Origin: Chloroflexota bacterium
GTDB lineage: Bacteria > Chloroflexota > Limnocylindria > Limnocylindrales > CSP1-4
DNA length: 6,560 nt
Reading direction: 5' to 3'
NCBI GenBank assembly: GCA_021785115.1
Contig: JAJYGO010000191.1
Span: 1-6,560, forward strand
Shown here: in pieces, positions 1-4,963 of the stretch
Layout: each line of letters opens with the position of its first letter
Numbering within the stretch: position 1 is the stretch's first letter
The notes under the pieces: generated by a model
The model's input: the letters and a program-made list of their open reading frames with translations, nothing else
What the model was told of the DNA's origin: nothing
The model's database searches: none
Program-made: the position numbers and the translations under genes

Positions 1-677
1 TCCGCGGTCGTCCGGAGCGGCACCTCCAGAGCCTTTGTGGCTCGGATCTGTTGCAGGTAGCCGTAGACGGTGAACTTCGACACGCCGAGGCGTTTGGCGG
101 TCAGCTCGATCGCGCCCTTGATCAGGAAGACGCCGCGTTCTTCGAGATCAGCCACCACGCGCGTGCGCTCTTCGGCTGACATCCGCAACGGCTGGACCCC
201 GGTCTCCAGGACGATCGTCGCGAGGATGTCGTCGAGCACGTCGCCAATCGTGTTTCCGAAACGCTCGACGGGTGTCGGCGTCGCCTCTTCCGTGGCGAGC
301 GCCTTGGCGGCCACGAGTTGCAGGTCTTCGTAGAGGGACACGTCGACGTTCACGCACAACGCCCCGACTACCCGGCCGGCATCTCGGATGAAGAGCGTGG
401 AAGACCGGAGCGGACGCCCGTTCGGCGCCGTCGTGCGGTAGTTGAACAGGTCTGGGGCCGCGTCCCCCGAGGCTCTGAGTGCCTCCAACACGACGTTTGT
501 CACGGGCGCGCCGGGGGTACGGCCCGTCAAGCATCCGGCGATGTGTATGAGGGAGTTGGATGGGTGTCGCAGATCGTGGAGGACGATCTCACAATCAGGG
601 CCGAAGGCGCGCGCCAGGCCCTCGACAAGCGGGATGTACCTCGTCAGTGCCGGATGGGGTGTGTAGCTGATTGCCAC
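1..677 (-). CDS. YheO/DauR-type transcriptional regulator (PAS-like domain plus C-terminal HTH), 3' end outside window
   Basis: Probable cytoplasmic DNA-binding regulator of the YheO family, whose members sense a small ligand through a PAS-like domain; Pseudomonas DauR is a known member. At least 225 residues are visible, close to the usual family length, so only a short C-terminus is missing. The PAS-like part spans about residues 15-120 and shows GPDCEIVLHDLRHP (26-39), the CLTGR motif (49-53), FNYRTTAPNGRPLRSST (78-94) and GALCVNVD (105-112). The HTH lies near 172-213: VADLEERGVFLIKGAIE, then AKRLGVSKFTVYGYL. The chosen start is GTG at 677, preceded by GAGGAAGG. An in-frame ATG at 719 adds 14 residues but has no clear ribosome binding site. 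The gene diverges from an LLM oxidoreductase remnant starting at 834, so it may once have controlled that gene. Its present target is unknown. Family assignment is firm; the ligand is not inferable. Confidence 0.88.
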   Translation of the reverse strand, partial: MAISYTPHPALTRYIPLVEGLARAFGPDCEIVLHDLRHPSNSLIHIAGCLTGRTPGAPVTNVVLEALRASGDAAPDLFNYRTTAPNGRPLRSSTLFIRDAGRVVGALCVNVDVSLYEDLQLVAAKALATEEATPTPVERFGNTIGDVLDDILATIVLETGVQPLRMSAEERTRVVADLEERGVFLIKGAIELTAKRLGVSKFTVYGYLQQIRATKALEVPLRTTA

Positions 678-743
678 TGGCCCTTCCTCATGGGCCGAAT
701 GGTACGGCCACAAACTCATGGACGTCAATAGTTTTGTTGGCCT

Positions 744-757
744 CACAATTGCTTGTG
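744..757. promoter_or_regulatory. Small inverted repeat (CACAA-N4-TTGTG), possible operator
   Basis: A perfect 5-bp inverted repeat with a 4-bp spacer lies between the regulator start (677 or 719) and the divergent LLM remnant start (834). Its position in the shared upstream region, and its AT-rich content in GC-rich DNA, suit a binding site for the adjacent regulator. No convincing -35/-10 pair for the regulator was seen here. The role is inferred from position only. Confidence 0.3.
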
Positions 758-833
758 TTGCGGGAACTGGCCTTCGTCTTTCGGCGCGGCCGCGACTCGC
801 CAGACTGTCGGTCGACTGCCGCGAGGTGCACAG

Positions 834-893
834 ATGACCAACCCACTCGGGCGGATCGGCGTGTGGAGCACCCAGCTCCGCCGGGGAGACGCG
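834..893 (+). pseudogene. N-terminal remnant of an F420-dependent LLM-class oxidoreductase (TIGR03620-like)
   Basis: From ATG 834 the translation is MTNPLGRIGVWSTQLRRGD, which resembles the first ~20 residues of TIGR03620-type LLM flavin/F420-dependent oxidoreductases (pattern LGRIGVWS..LR.GD). GAGG at 823-826, 7 nt upstream, makes this a credible original gene start. After about residue 20 the similarity stops: the frame runs on as an arginine/serine-rich shadow to 1085 without the expected ELEELGYGALW-type continuation. A later piece of the same family lies in the same orientation at 4038-4200, so the two may be halves of one gene interrupted by the cassette between them. Recognition rests on my memory of the family pattern over a short stretch. 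Confidence 0.6.
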
Positions 894-899
894 TCCGAG

Positions 900-1058
900 C
901 CTGGCCGGCGACGGCCCCGGCGGTCGTCCCCTTCGGCGCGTACGCCGGCGCGGTGCGTGGGCCGCTCTCGCACGAGGCAGAGGCGCTCGCTTGCGGCGAG
1001 TGGTGTCCGGCGTACCTGCCGTCCGTGGTCGATATGGAGCCGCAGGACTATCCGGACC
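900..1058 (+). other. Unidentified coding-like stretch upstream of the cassette promoter
   Basis: Between the LLM remnant and the operon promoter, the frame shared with the downstream TIGR04255 gene is open and shows GC-rich third positions from about 915 to 1075. It includes the plausible peptide LSHEAEALACGEWCPAYLP. I do not recognise it. It could be the truncated end of a gene carried in with the cassette, or chance openness in GC-rich DNA. It is unlikely to be a real N-terminal extension of the TIGR04255 protein, because a promoter and a good ribosome binding site separate them. Nothing else was seen between 894 and 1058. Confidence 0.25.
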
Positions 1059-1086
1059 TTGACAACGCACACGCTGCAGGCATAGT
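1059..1086 (+). promoter_or_regulatory. Probable promoter of the three-gene operon
   Basis: A perfect -35 consensus, TTGACA (1059-1064), is followed after 16 bp by CATAGT (1081-1086), which matches the -10 consensus at four of six positions. Transcription would start near 1093, giving a leader of about 50 nt to the GTG at 1142. A 5-bp inverted repeat, CTGCA (1074-1078) and TGCAG (1086-1090), brackets the -10, and TGCAG recurs at 1108-1112. These could be operator half-sites for an HTH protein such as the second operon gene; that last point is inference. Confidence 0.5.
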
Positions 1087-1129
1087 GCAGACAACCGCGC
1101 TATCATCTGCAGTCAGCACGCAGTCATCG

Positions 1130-1134
1130 AGGAG
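1130..1134 (+). promoter_or_regulatory. Ribosome binding site that fixes the start of the TIGR04255 gene
   Basis: AGGAG lies 7 nt before GTG 1142. The reading frame is open far upstream (to at least 671), so this site, together with the promoter at 1059-1086, is what places the start at 1142. Confidence 0.7.
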
Positions 1135-1141
1135 CGTCATC

Positions 1142-1924
1142 GTGTACTTCGGTCGCGAGCGGCTCCCGCGGATTCAGTTCGCGCGGAATCCTCTCAAGGT
1201 CGTCATCGCTCAGATGCGCTTTCCGGCCGAGCTCGCGCTCGCCGAGCCGGCAGCGCACACCCGAATCCAAGCCGGCCTGCGAGATCGGTATCCGCTCGCG
1301 CAGCCGCTCGACCAGATGAGTATCCAGGTCGCGCTCGGCCCGCAGGCGATGCCACCCGTCTCTCAGTCACGCTCGTCCGGAATCCGCTTTGCGAGCGAGT
1401 CGGGCGACTGGGCGGTCACCGTAAGCCCTGACGCTGTCAGCCTTCAGGCAACGGCTTACCACGACTGGGACGACTTCAAGGGCCGGTTCGAGCAGGTTCT
1501 TGACGTGCTCCTCGCCGAAGCGCGCGTGCGGCGGGTCGATCGGCTCGGGCTCCGCTTCATCGACGAACTGTCCCATCCAGAGGTGCGAACGCTCGCCGAC
1601 TGGAGCCAGCTCCTCGACGCCTCGCTTCTCGGCACCGCTGCAACCGACAGGTTTGCCGGCATCGCGACACGCACCACAGAACAGATCGTCCTCGAGGAGG
1701 GCGACGACGGGGCCGTGATCACGCATGCGTACTTTCAGAACCCGCCGGACTCGGACCCGCCGTCAACGTTCGTGCTGGACACGGACGGCTTCTCGGCGCG
1801 ACCCTTCGACCTTGACCGCGAGGAGATCCGAGTAAGGCTCGAGCGCTACCACGACGCGGCGTGGAACCTGTTCCGCGAGACTGTTCGCGAGCCGATGATC
1901 GAGTGGCTGGGGGTGGAAGCGTGA
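1142..1924 (+). CDS. TIGR04255 family protein (uncharacterised, sporadically distributed)
   Basis: First gene of the operon, 260 residues, about the normal length for TIGR04255 proteins. The function of this family is unknown to me. Family-typical features in order: an N-terminal ARNPLKVVIAQMRFP (14-28), a central DWAVTVSPDAVSLQATAY then DWDDFKGRFEQVL (89-120), RLGLRFIDEL (134-143), a late LDTDGF segment (212-217) and a C-terminal helix LERYHDAAWNLFRETVREP (233-251). No signal peptide or membrane segment is evident, so it is probably cytoplasmic. The GTG start is chosen for its AGGAG and the nearby promoter; the longer open frame upstream adds arginine/proline-rich sequence unlike the family. 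Its last codons overlap the next gene's start by 4 bp (GTGA), indicating translational coupling. Family confidence is high; role is unassigned. Confidence 0.82.
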   Translation: MYFGRERLPRIQFARNPLKVVIAQMRFPAELALAEPAAHTRIQAGLRDRYPLAQPLDQMSIQVALGPQAMPPVSQSRSSGIRFASESGDWAVTVSPDAVSLQATAYHDWDDFKGRFEQVLDVLLAEARVRRVDRLGLRFIDELSHPEVRTLADWSQLLDASLLGTAATDRFAGIATRTTEQIVLEEGDDGAVITHAYFQNPPDSDPPSTFVLDTDGFSARPFDLDREEIRVRLERYHDAAWNLFRETVREPMIEWLGVEA

Positions 1925-3024
1925 GCAGGAGCGTCCTCCACGGGGTGGCAGGCGAGCAGAGCGACGCCCTCAGGATGCTGGCGCTCCAGCACGCCTTCGG
2001 AGCCGACTACTCGGTTCTTGGCCTGTCCCAGCATGATGCGAGTGTTCTGTACGAAGCTGGCTACAGGCTCCCCGTCGTGGTCACCACGGCAGGGAGCGCG
2101 ATCGACCTCGGCGAGACCTGGTACCAGTTGTACGACCCGATCCTGCCCGCGGAGCGAACGACCTTCGGGGTCCTGCAGGCCCGCGTCCCCTCCGAGGGCT
2201 ACCCCACGCAGTCGGACGTGATGGGGGCGCTCGAGGAGGTCCGCGAGCGCCTCGGCCTCACGGTCACCGAGGCCGCCCCGCTCATCGGCGTCGGCGACCG
2301 CTCGTACGCTGCCTACAAGAGCGGCGAGGCGCCGATGCCGCTCGCGCGAGTGCAGTCGGCGATCAACGCGACCATGGCGCTCGGCTGCCTCTCCGCGAGC
2401 CGCTGGGAGGCGACGAGGCGCGTGCTGACGACGATGCCCGAGGCCGCGCCGCTGGTCGCGACGGGGCAGTTCGTCTCGCTCAAGGCGCTCGTCGGCCGGG
2501 CACAGGCGGAGATCGACCGCGAGCGCAAGGCGATCCTGCCTGCCGGCACCGCCGTCCCGTCCCTCCCGCAGGGGATCCAGGCTGCCGCCGCCAAGGCGGT
2601 CATCGAGTCGCCGGAGTTCACCGCCCTCGTGCCGTACCTTGAAGCCTTCGCCCCTGGGCTGCGGGCCGAAGACGCGGTCTCGAGGACGGCGGTGATGCTC
2701 GACCTTGAGGGGGCCGTCGAGCGCCTGTACGAGGGCGACCCGCTCGGAGCGGACTGGCTGTTCCTGACCGCGCTGCGCGCGGGGGAGGTCGACGCGCTCA
2801 TGAGCCGGGCGCGCGACGTGCTGCGCGAACCGGGTCCGTTCTCCGATCGGTGGGCCCAGTTCCTGTCGACAGCCGCCGATGAGGCCTGGGCCGGATACGC
2901 GCTCGAGATCGCCGGCCCGGTCGACGACTCCCGCGATGAGGAGCCGGCTTCGGCTCGCGCTGCGATCGACGTCGCCGACCTCGGGTTCGACCTCGTCACC
3001 GGCCGGGTCCTCCGGAGCCGCTGA
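1921..3024 (+). CDS. Uncharacterised 367-residue protein with an embedded HTH-like segment
   Basis: Second operon gene; its GTG start overlaps the previous stop (GTGA), behind a weak purine-rich GGGGGTGGAAG. I do not recognise a family. Residues about 99-150 resemble an Xre/Cro-type helix-turn-helix: EEVRERLGLTVTEAAPLIGV followed by GDRSYAAYKSGEAPMP (125-140), matching the usual pattern of a scaffold helix, an 'xEaAxLlGV' turn and a 'RxYxxYxxGexP' recognition segment. The N-terminal ~95 residues (motifs ALQHAFGADYSVL, YRLPVVVTT, ETWYQLYDP) look globular and precede the HTH, which is unusual for a simple repressor. The C-terminal two-thirds is alanine/leucine/glutamate-rich and mainly helical by composition. 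No catalytic motif, signal peptide or membrane span was seen. It may be a DNA-binding or adaptor subunit of the module, possibly autoregulatory. Coding is secure; function is not. Confidence 0.8.
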   Translation: MSRSVLHGVAGEQSDALRMLALQHAFGADYSVLGLSQHDASVLYEAGYRLPVVVTTAGSAIDLGETWYQLYDPILPAERTTFGVLQARVPSEGYPTQSDVMGALEEVRERLGLTVTEAAPLIGVGDRSYAAYKSGEAPMPLARVQSAINATMALGCLSASRWEATRRVLTTMPEAAPLVATGQFVSLKALVGRAQAEIDRERKAILPAGTAVPSLPQGIQAAAAKAVIESPEFTALVPYLEAFAPGLRAEDAVSRTAVMLDLEGAVERLYEGDPLGADWLFLTALRAGEVDALMSRARDVLREPGPFSDRWAQFLSTAADEAWAGYALEIAGPVDDSRDEEPASARAAIDVADLGFDLVTGRVLRSR

Positions 3025-3025
3025 G

Positions 3026-3949
3026 GTGTACCGGCCGCCCACGGACGAGGAGCGCGAGAAGCTGCTCTACGGCTTCGGCGACCTCTTCGCCGCGCCGTGG
3101 ATGTCCGACCTCGTCCTACGTTGGGACTCGGTCCCCCTGCGCAAGGACACCGTCCCGGTCAACCGCCAGCAGGTGGAGGTTTTCATCCCGCAGGACCCGA
3201 GCACCGTGCGCGGCCGGACTTACCCGAAAGACGCCATCCTCGCCCACACCTCAGACCCCGAGGACCTCGCGATCGGGCACGGCAGTCTCGGGATCCTCGC
3301 TGTCGCCGTGTCCGACGACTGCGACTTCGCCGGTCGGGTCGATACGCCGAGGGGCCGCCTCCGCTTCGCGCCTGTGTCGAAGCTGCCGCCAGTCGGCACC
3401 GACGCGCGGGACAAGGCCCTCAGCACCACAGCGTTCGACCGCTACCCTATCCCGGCGCAGACGGACGACCCGGCGCTCGACGGGGGGGTGATGGAGTTCG
3501 GCCAGACCTTCTCGGTCGCGGCCGTCGACGTGTTCGAGAGGGCGACCTGGCTCGGGAGGATCGCCGACCCGAGGGTGCGGGCGAAGGTCCAGTACCGGTG
3601 GAGCGCCCACGCCACGCGCCACGGGCCGGACGCCGCCCGCGACACCGCCGAGAAGCTCGCGCGGCTGATCACGGCCGATGGCGACCCCGAGGTGGCGAAG
3701 CGCCAGCGCGGACAGGACCCCCTCCCCATCGCCCCAGCTGCCGAGGCCATCATCAAGCCGCTGACCAGGCTGCTCCTAATCCCATGGCTCATCGAGGGCC
3801 CGCAGGCCGACGCCATCGGGCTCGCGCTCGAGCGGGGCGACCCGTACCAGCCGTACGTCGAGGCGCTGGTCGAATCCCTCCGCGAGATCGCGCCCGCAGC
3901 CGAAGACGCCATCGCGGCGCTCGAGGAGACGACCAAGCGCCAGATCTGA
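3026..3949 (+). CDS. Uncharacterised 307-residue protein with an SDDCD motif
   Basis: Third operon gene. GTG 3026 begins one base after the preceding TGA (3022-3024), with GGAG at 3014-3017 giving 8-nt spacing, so it is coupled to its neighbour; the frame is open further upstream, but inside the previous gene. No recognised family. The N-terminus has LLYGFGDLFAAPWMSDLVLRW (13-33; aromatic-rich). A hydrophobic strand then leads to SDDCDF (96-101) in ILAVAVSDDCDFAGRV, followed by RGRLRFAPVSKLPPV. This strand-D-x-C-D arrangement recalls small uncharacterised proteins with a 'TQxCD'-type core, where Cys and Asp could be catalytic or metal-binding; that comparison is tentative. The C-terminal half (200-307) is helical, ending in a charged ALEETTKRQI. 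There is no signal peptide. No clear terminator follows the TGA. Coding is secure from frame, coupling and codon use; function is unknown. Confidence 0.78.
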   Translation: MYRPPTDEEREKLLYGFGDLFAAPWMSDLVLRWDSVPLRKDTVPVNRQQVEVFIPQDPSTVRGRTYPKDAILAHTSDPEDLAIGHGSLGILAVAVSDDCDFAGRVDTPRGRLRFAPVSKLPPVGTDARDKALSTTAFDRYPIPAQTDDPALDGGVMEFGQTFSVAAVDVFERATWLGRIADPRVRAKVQYRWSAHATRHGPDAARDTAEKLARLITADGDPEVAKRQRGQDPLPIAPAAEAIIKPLTRLLLIPWLIEGPQADAIGLALERGDPYQPYVEALVESLREIAPAAEDAIAALEETTKRQI

Positions 3950-4037
3950 CACACGGAAGGGGCTCTCCGCCCGACGTGCCGCGATGTCGTCTGGCAGCGG
4001 CTGGTGACTCCGTCGCGGACCATCGAGTCGACCCCAG

Positions 4038-4200
4038 ACGTCCGGTCCCCTCCTCCGCGCGGCGTGGGCGACGGGCGTCCCGCGCGACGAGCTCGTGCTG
4101 GCCGCGCTCGGCCCGCGCATGCTGGCCCTCGCGCGGGATCGCGCCTGGGGCGCCCATCCGTACTTCGTGACGCCCGAGCACACGCGCCTCGCCCGCGAAC
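4038..4200 (+). pseudogene. Internal/C-terminal fragment of an F420-dependent LLM-class oxidoreductase
   Basis: In one frame the region reads LLRAAWATGVPRDELVLAAL then GPRMLALARDRAWGAHPYF and VTPEHTRLARE. This matches the late part of TIGR03620-type LLM oxidoreductases, whose hallmark is 'VLAALGPRMLELAxxRAxGAHPYFVTPEHT'. There is no start of its own: the frame has a stop at 4005-4007, and the N-terminal ~180 residues are absent. The homology ends at about 4197, where a different gene's remnant begins in another frame. An N-terminal piece of the same family lies on the same strand at 834-893, consistent with one gene split around the cassette. Between 3950 and 4037 I recognise nothing. This is a non-functional remnant. 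Confidence 0.68.
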
Positions 4201-4365
4201 GTCTACCGCCATCTCTCAGGATGGAGCGGCGGGCCCGGATCGGGCGCCCAACTCATCATCGTCGACAACGCGCCACCGGATATCGGACGCCGCCATGTCG
4301 TTGTCGACTTTAGTGCCGACGCAGATAGACCACCCTACGGCCTCATAGACGATATCGTCGATTGA
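4198..4365 (+). pseudogene. C-terminal remnant of a probable SMC-type/AAA ATPase
   Basis: The frame ending at TGA 4363-4365 reads NVYRHLSGWSGGPGSGAQLI, then IVDNAPPD, HVVVDFSADADRPP and YGLIDDIVD. The pattern 'NVYRxLxxW...GAQxIIVDNxPP...VVxxFsxDxxxPPYGLIDD' recalls the extreme C-terminus of large coiled-coil SMC-like ATPases found in bacterial accessory regions. The strand LIIVDN and the final PPYGLIDD are the most family-like parts. Everything upstream (Walker A, coiled coil, Walker B) is missing: the frame opens only after a stop at 4168-4170, inside the LLM fragment. The natural stop and the hairpin just after it survive. It is broken at its 5' side and almost certainly inactive. Family recognition is from memory and moderate. 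Confidence 0.5.
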
Positions 4366-4367
4366 CC

Positions 4368-4405
4368 AACAGGCTTGCGGCGGCGGACAGCCGCGCAAGC
4401 CTGTT
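4368..4405 (+). terminator. Strong hairpin directly after the ATPase remnant
   Basis: A perfect 12-bp inverted repeat, AACAGGCTTGCG (4368-4379) and CGCAAGCCTGTT (4394-4405), is extended by an inner CGGC/GCCG pair (4381-4384 with 4390-4393) with G4380 bulged. It begins 2 nt after the TGA of the ATPase remnant. No T-run follows, which is common for hairpin terminators in GC-rich actinobacteria. It is probably the original terminator of that gene. Confidence 0.6.
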
Positions 4406-4455
4406 GCGCTGATGATTCACGAATTGGTTGTTGACACGCGAGAGCCTCCTAGACT

Positions 4456-4480
4456 CGGTGTGGGTAACCAGCTCACACCG
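4456..4480. repeat. Inverted repeat in the IS481 leader
   Basis: CGGTGTG (4456-4462) and CACACCG (4474-4480) form a perfect 7-bp stem with an 11-nt loop, 14 nt before the transposase GTG. It lies just ahead of the ribosome binding site GGGAG (4484-4488). It could be subterminal transposase-binding DNA or an RNA hairpin limiting transposase translation. Both are inference. Confidence 0.4.
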
Positions 4481-4494
4481 ACAGGGAGCCTCTC

Positions 4495-4866
4495 GTGGAA
4501 CATCGCAGGGCGCGCCTGACCGTCGTCGGCAGGCGGCCCCTGGTCGATCGGGTGGCGGTCGACGGGTGGACTGTCGCGAAGGCCGCCGAGGCGGCCGGGT
4601 GCGTCGCCAGACCGCGTGCAAGTGGGCGCGGCTCTATCGGGAGGCCGGGCCGGACGGCCTGGAGGACCGCAGTTCCCGGCCCTATCAGTCGCCCCGGACA
4701 CTGCCCGAGGAGACCGTCCGCGCCATCCTCGCAGCCTGCCACGATCTGGACTACGGACCCGACCGCCTGGCGCCGCTCGCGGGGATCCCCCCGCTCGACC
4801 ATCGGCGACGTCCTGCGCCGCCACGACCTGTCGCGCTCCGGGACCGGGACCGGCCCACGGGGATCC
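4495..4866 (+). pseudogene. IS481-family transposase, truncated and frameshifted
   Basis: GTG 4495 with GGGAG 6 nt upstream starts EHRRARLTVVGRRPLVDRVA and VDGWTVAKAAEAAG, the N-terminal HTH of IS481 transposases. A lost G in the run at 4597-4599 moves the reading to another frame, which continues RRQTACKWARLYREAGPDGL, LEDRSSRPYQSP and LPEETVRAILAACHDLDYGP. An extra C in the six-C run 4787-4792 returns to the first frame (RSTIGDVLRRHDLSR). A lost C near 4835 shifts again to LRDRDRPTGI. Similarity then ends, so the DDE domain is absent. Three single-base indels within about 240 bp, two of them in homopolymers, show either real decay or sequencing error; the truncation makes it inactive either way. 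Confidence 0.8.
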
Positions 4867-4883
4867 TCAACCGCCACTTGTCC

Positions 4884-4913
4884 GCTCTTCGGTCTGCGGC
4901 CCGATCGAAGAGC
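4884..4913 (-). terminator. Possible hairpin terminator after the MFS gene
   Basis: GCTCTTCG (4884-4891) and CGAAGAGC (4906-4913) form a perfect 8-bp inverted repeat, about 50 nt downstream of the efflux gene's stop on the minus strand. There is no U-tract. The rest of 4867-4963 shows no recognisable gene. It may terminate the pump transcript, or be a relic of the truncated IS. Confidence 0.4.
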
Positions 4914-4963
4914 CCGACGATCCAGGAAACCACCTCCTTCCGGCGCGAGGTGCCCGCAGTGGC

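Larger units (their letters stand above)
4429..4866 (+). mobile_element. 5' part of an IS481-family insertion sequence (right part missing)
   Basis: The element is recognised by its transposase N-terminus (4495 onward). The left tip is tentatively placed at the TGTTGACAC beginning at 4429, since IS481 termini usually start with TG; no matching right terminus was found, so the boundary is a guess. Transposase similarity stops after the RPTGI motif at about 4866, before the DDE catalytic domain, so more than half of the element is lost. It lies between the ATPase remnant's hairpin and the end of the MFS gene. Confidence 0.55.

Noticed and set aside
671..1141. Long N-terminal extension of the TIGR04255 gene (open frame back to 671)
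   Set aside because: The extension is unlike the family, crosses the LLM start and a promoter, and GTG 1142 has an ideal AGGAG.
1846..3042. 398-residue open frame on the minus strand opposite the second cassette gene
   Set aside because: Arginine- and glycine-rich shadow of the plus-strand gene, with no domain pattern. GC-rich codon bias opens this antisense frame.
3097..4170. 357-residue plus-strand frame overlapping the third cassette gene
   Set aside because: Arginine/proline-rich out-of-frame shadow with no start signal; the coupled frame from 3026 is far more protein-like.
3442..4212. 256-residue minus-strand frame across the end of the cassette and the LLM remnant
   Set aside because: Spans unrelated plus-strand coding segments, is rich in R/S/A and shows no recognisable motif.
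4884..4913. Right terminal inverted repeat of the IS481 element
   Set aside because: The repeat does not match the candidate left end near 4429, and transposase sequence stops well before the DDE domain, so an intact right end here is not supported.
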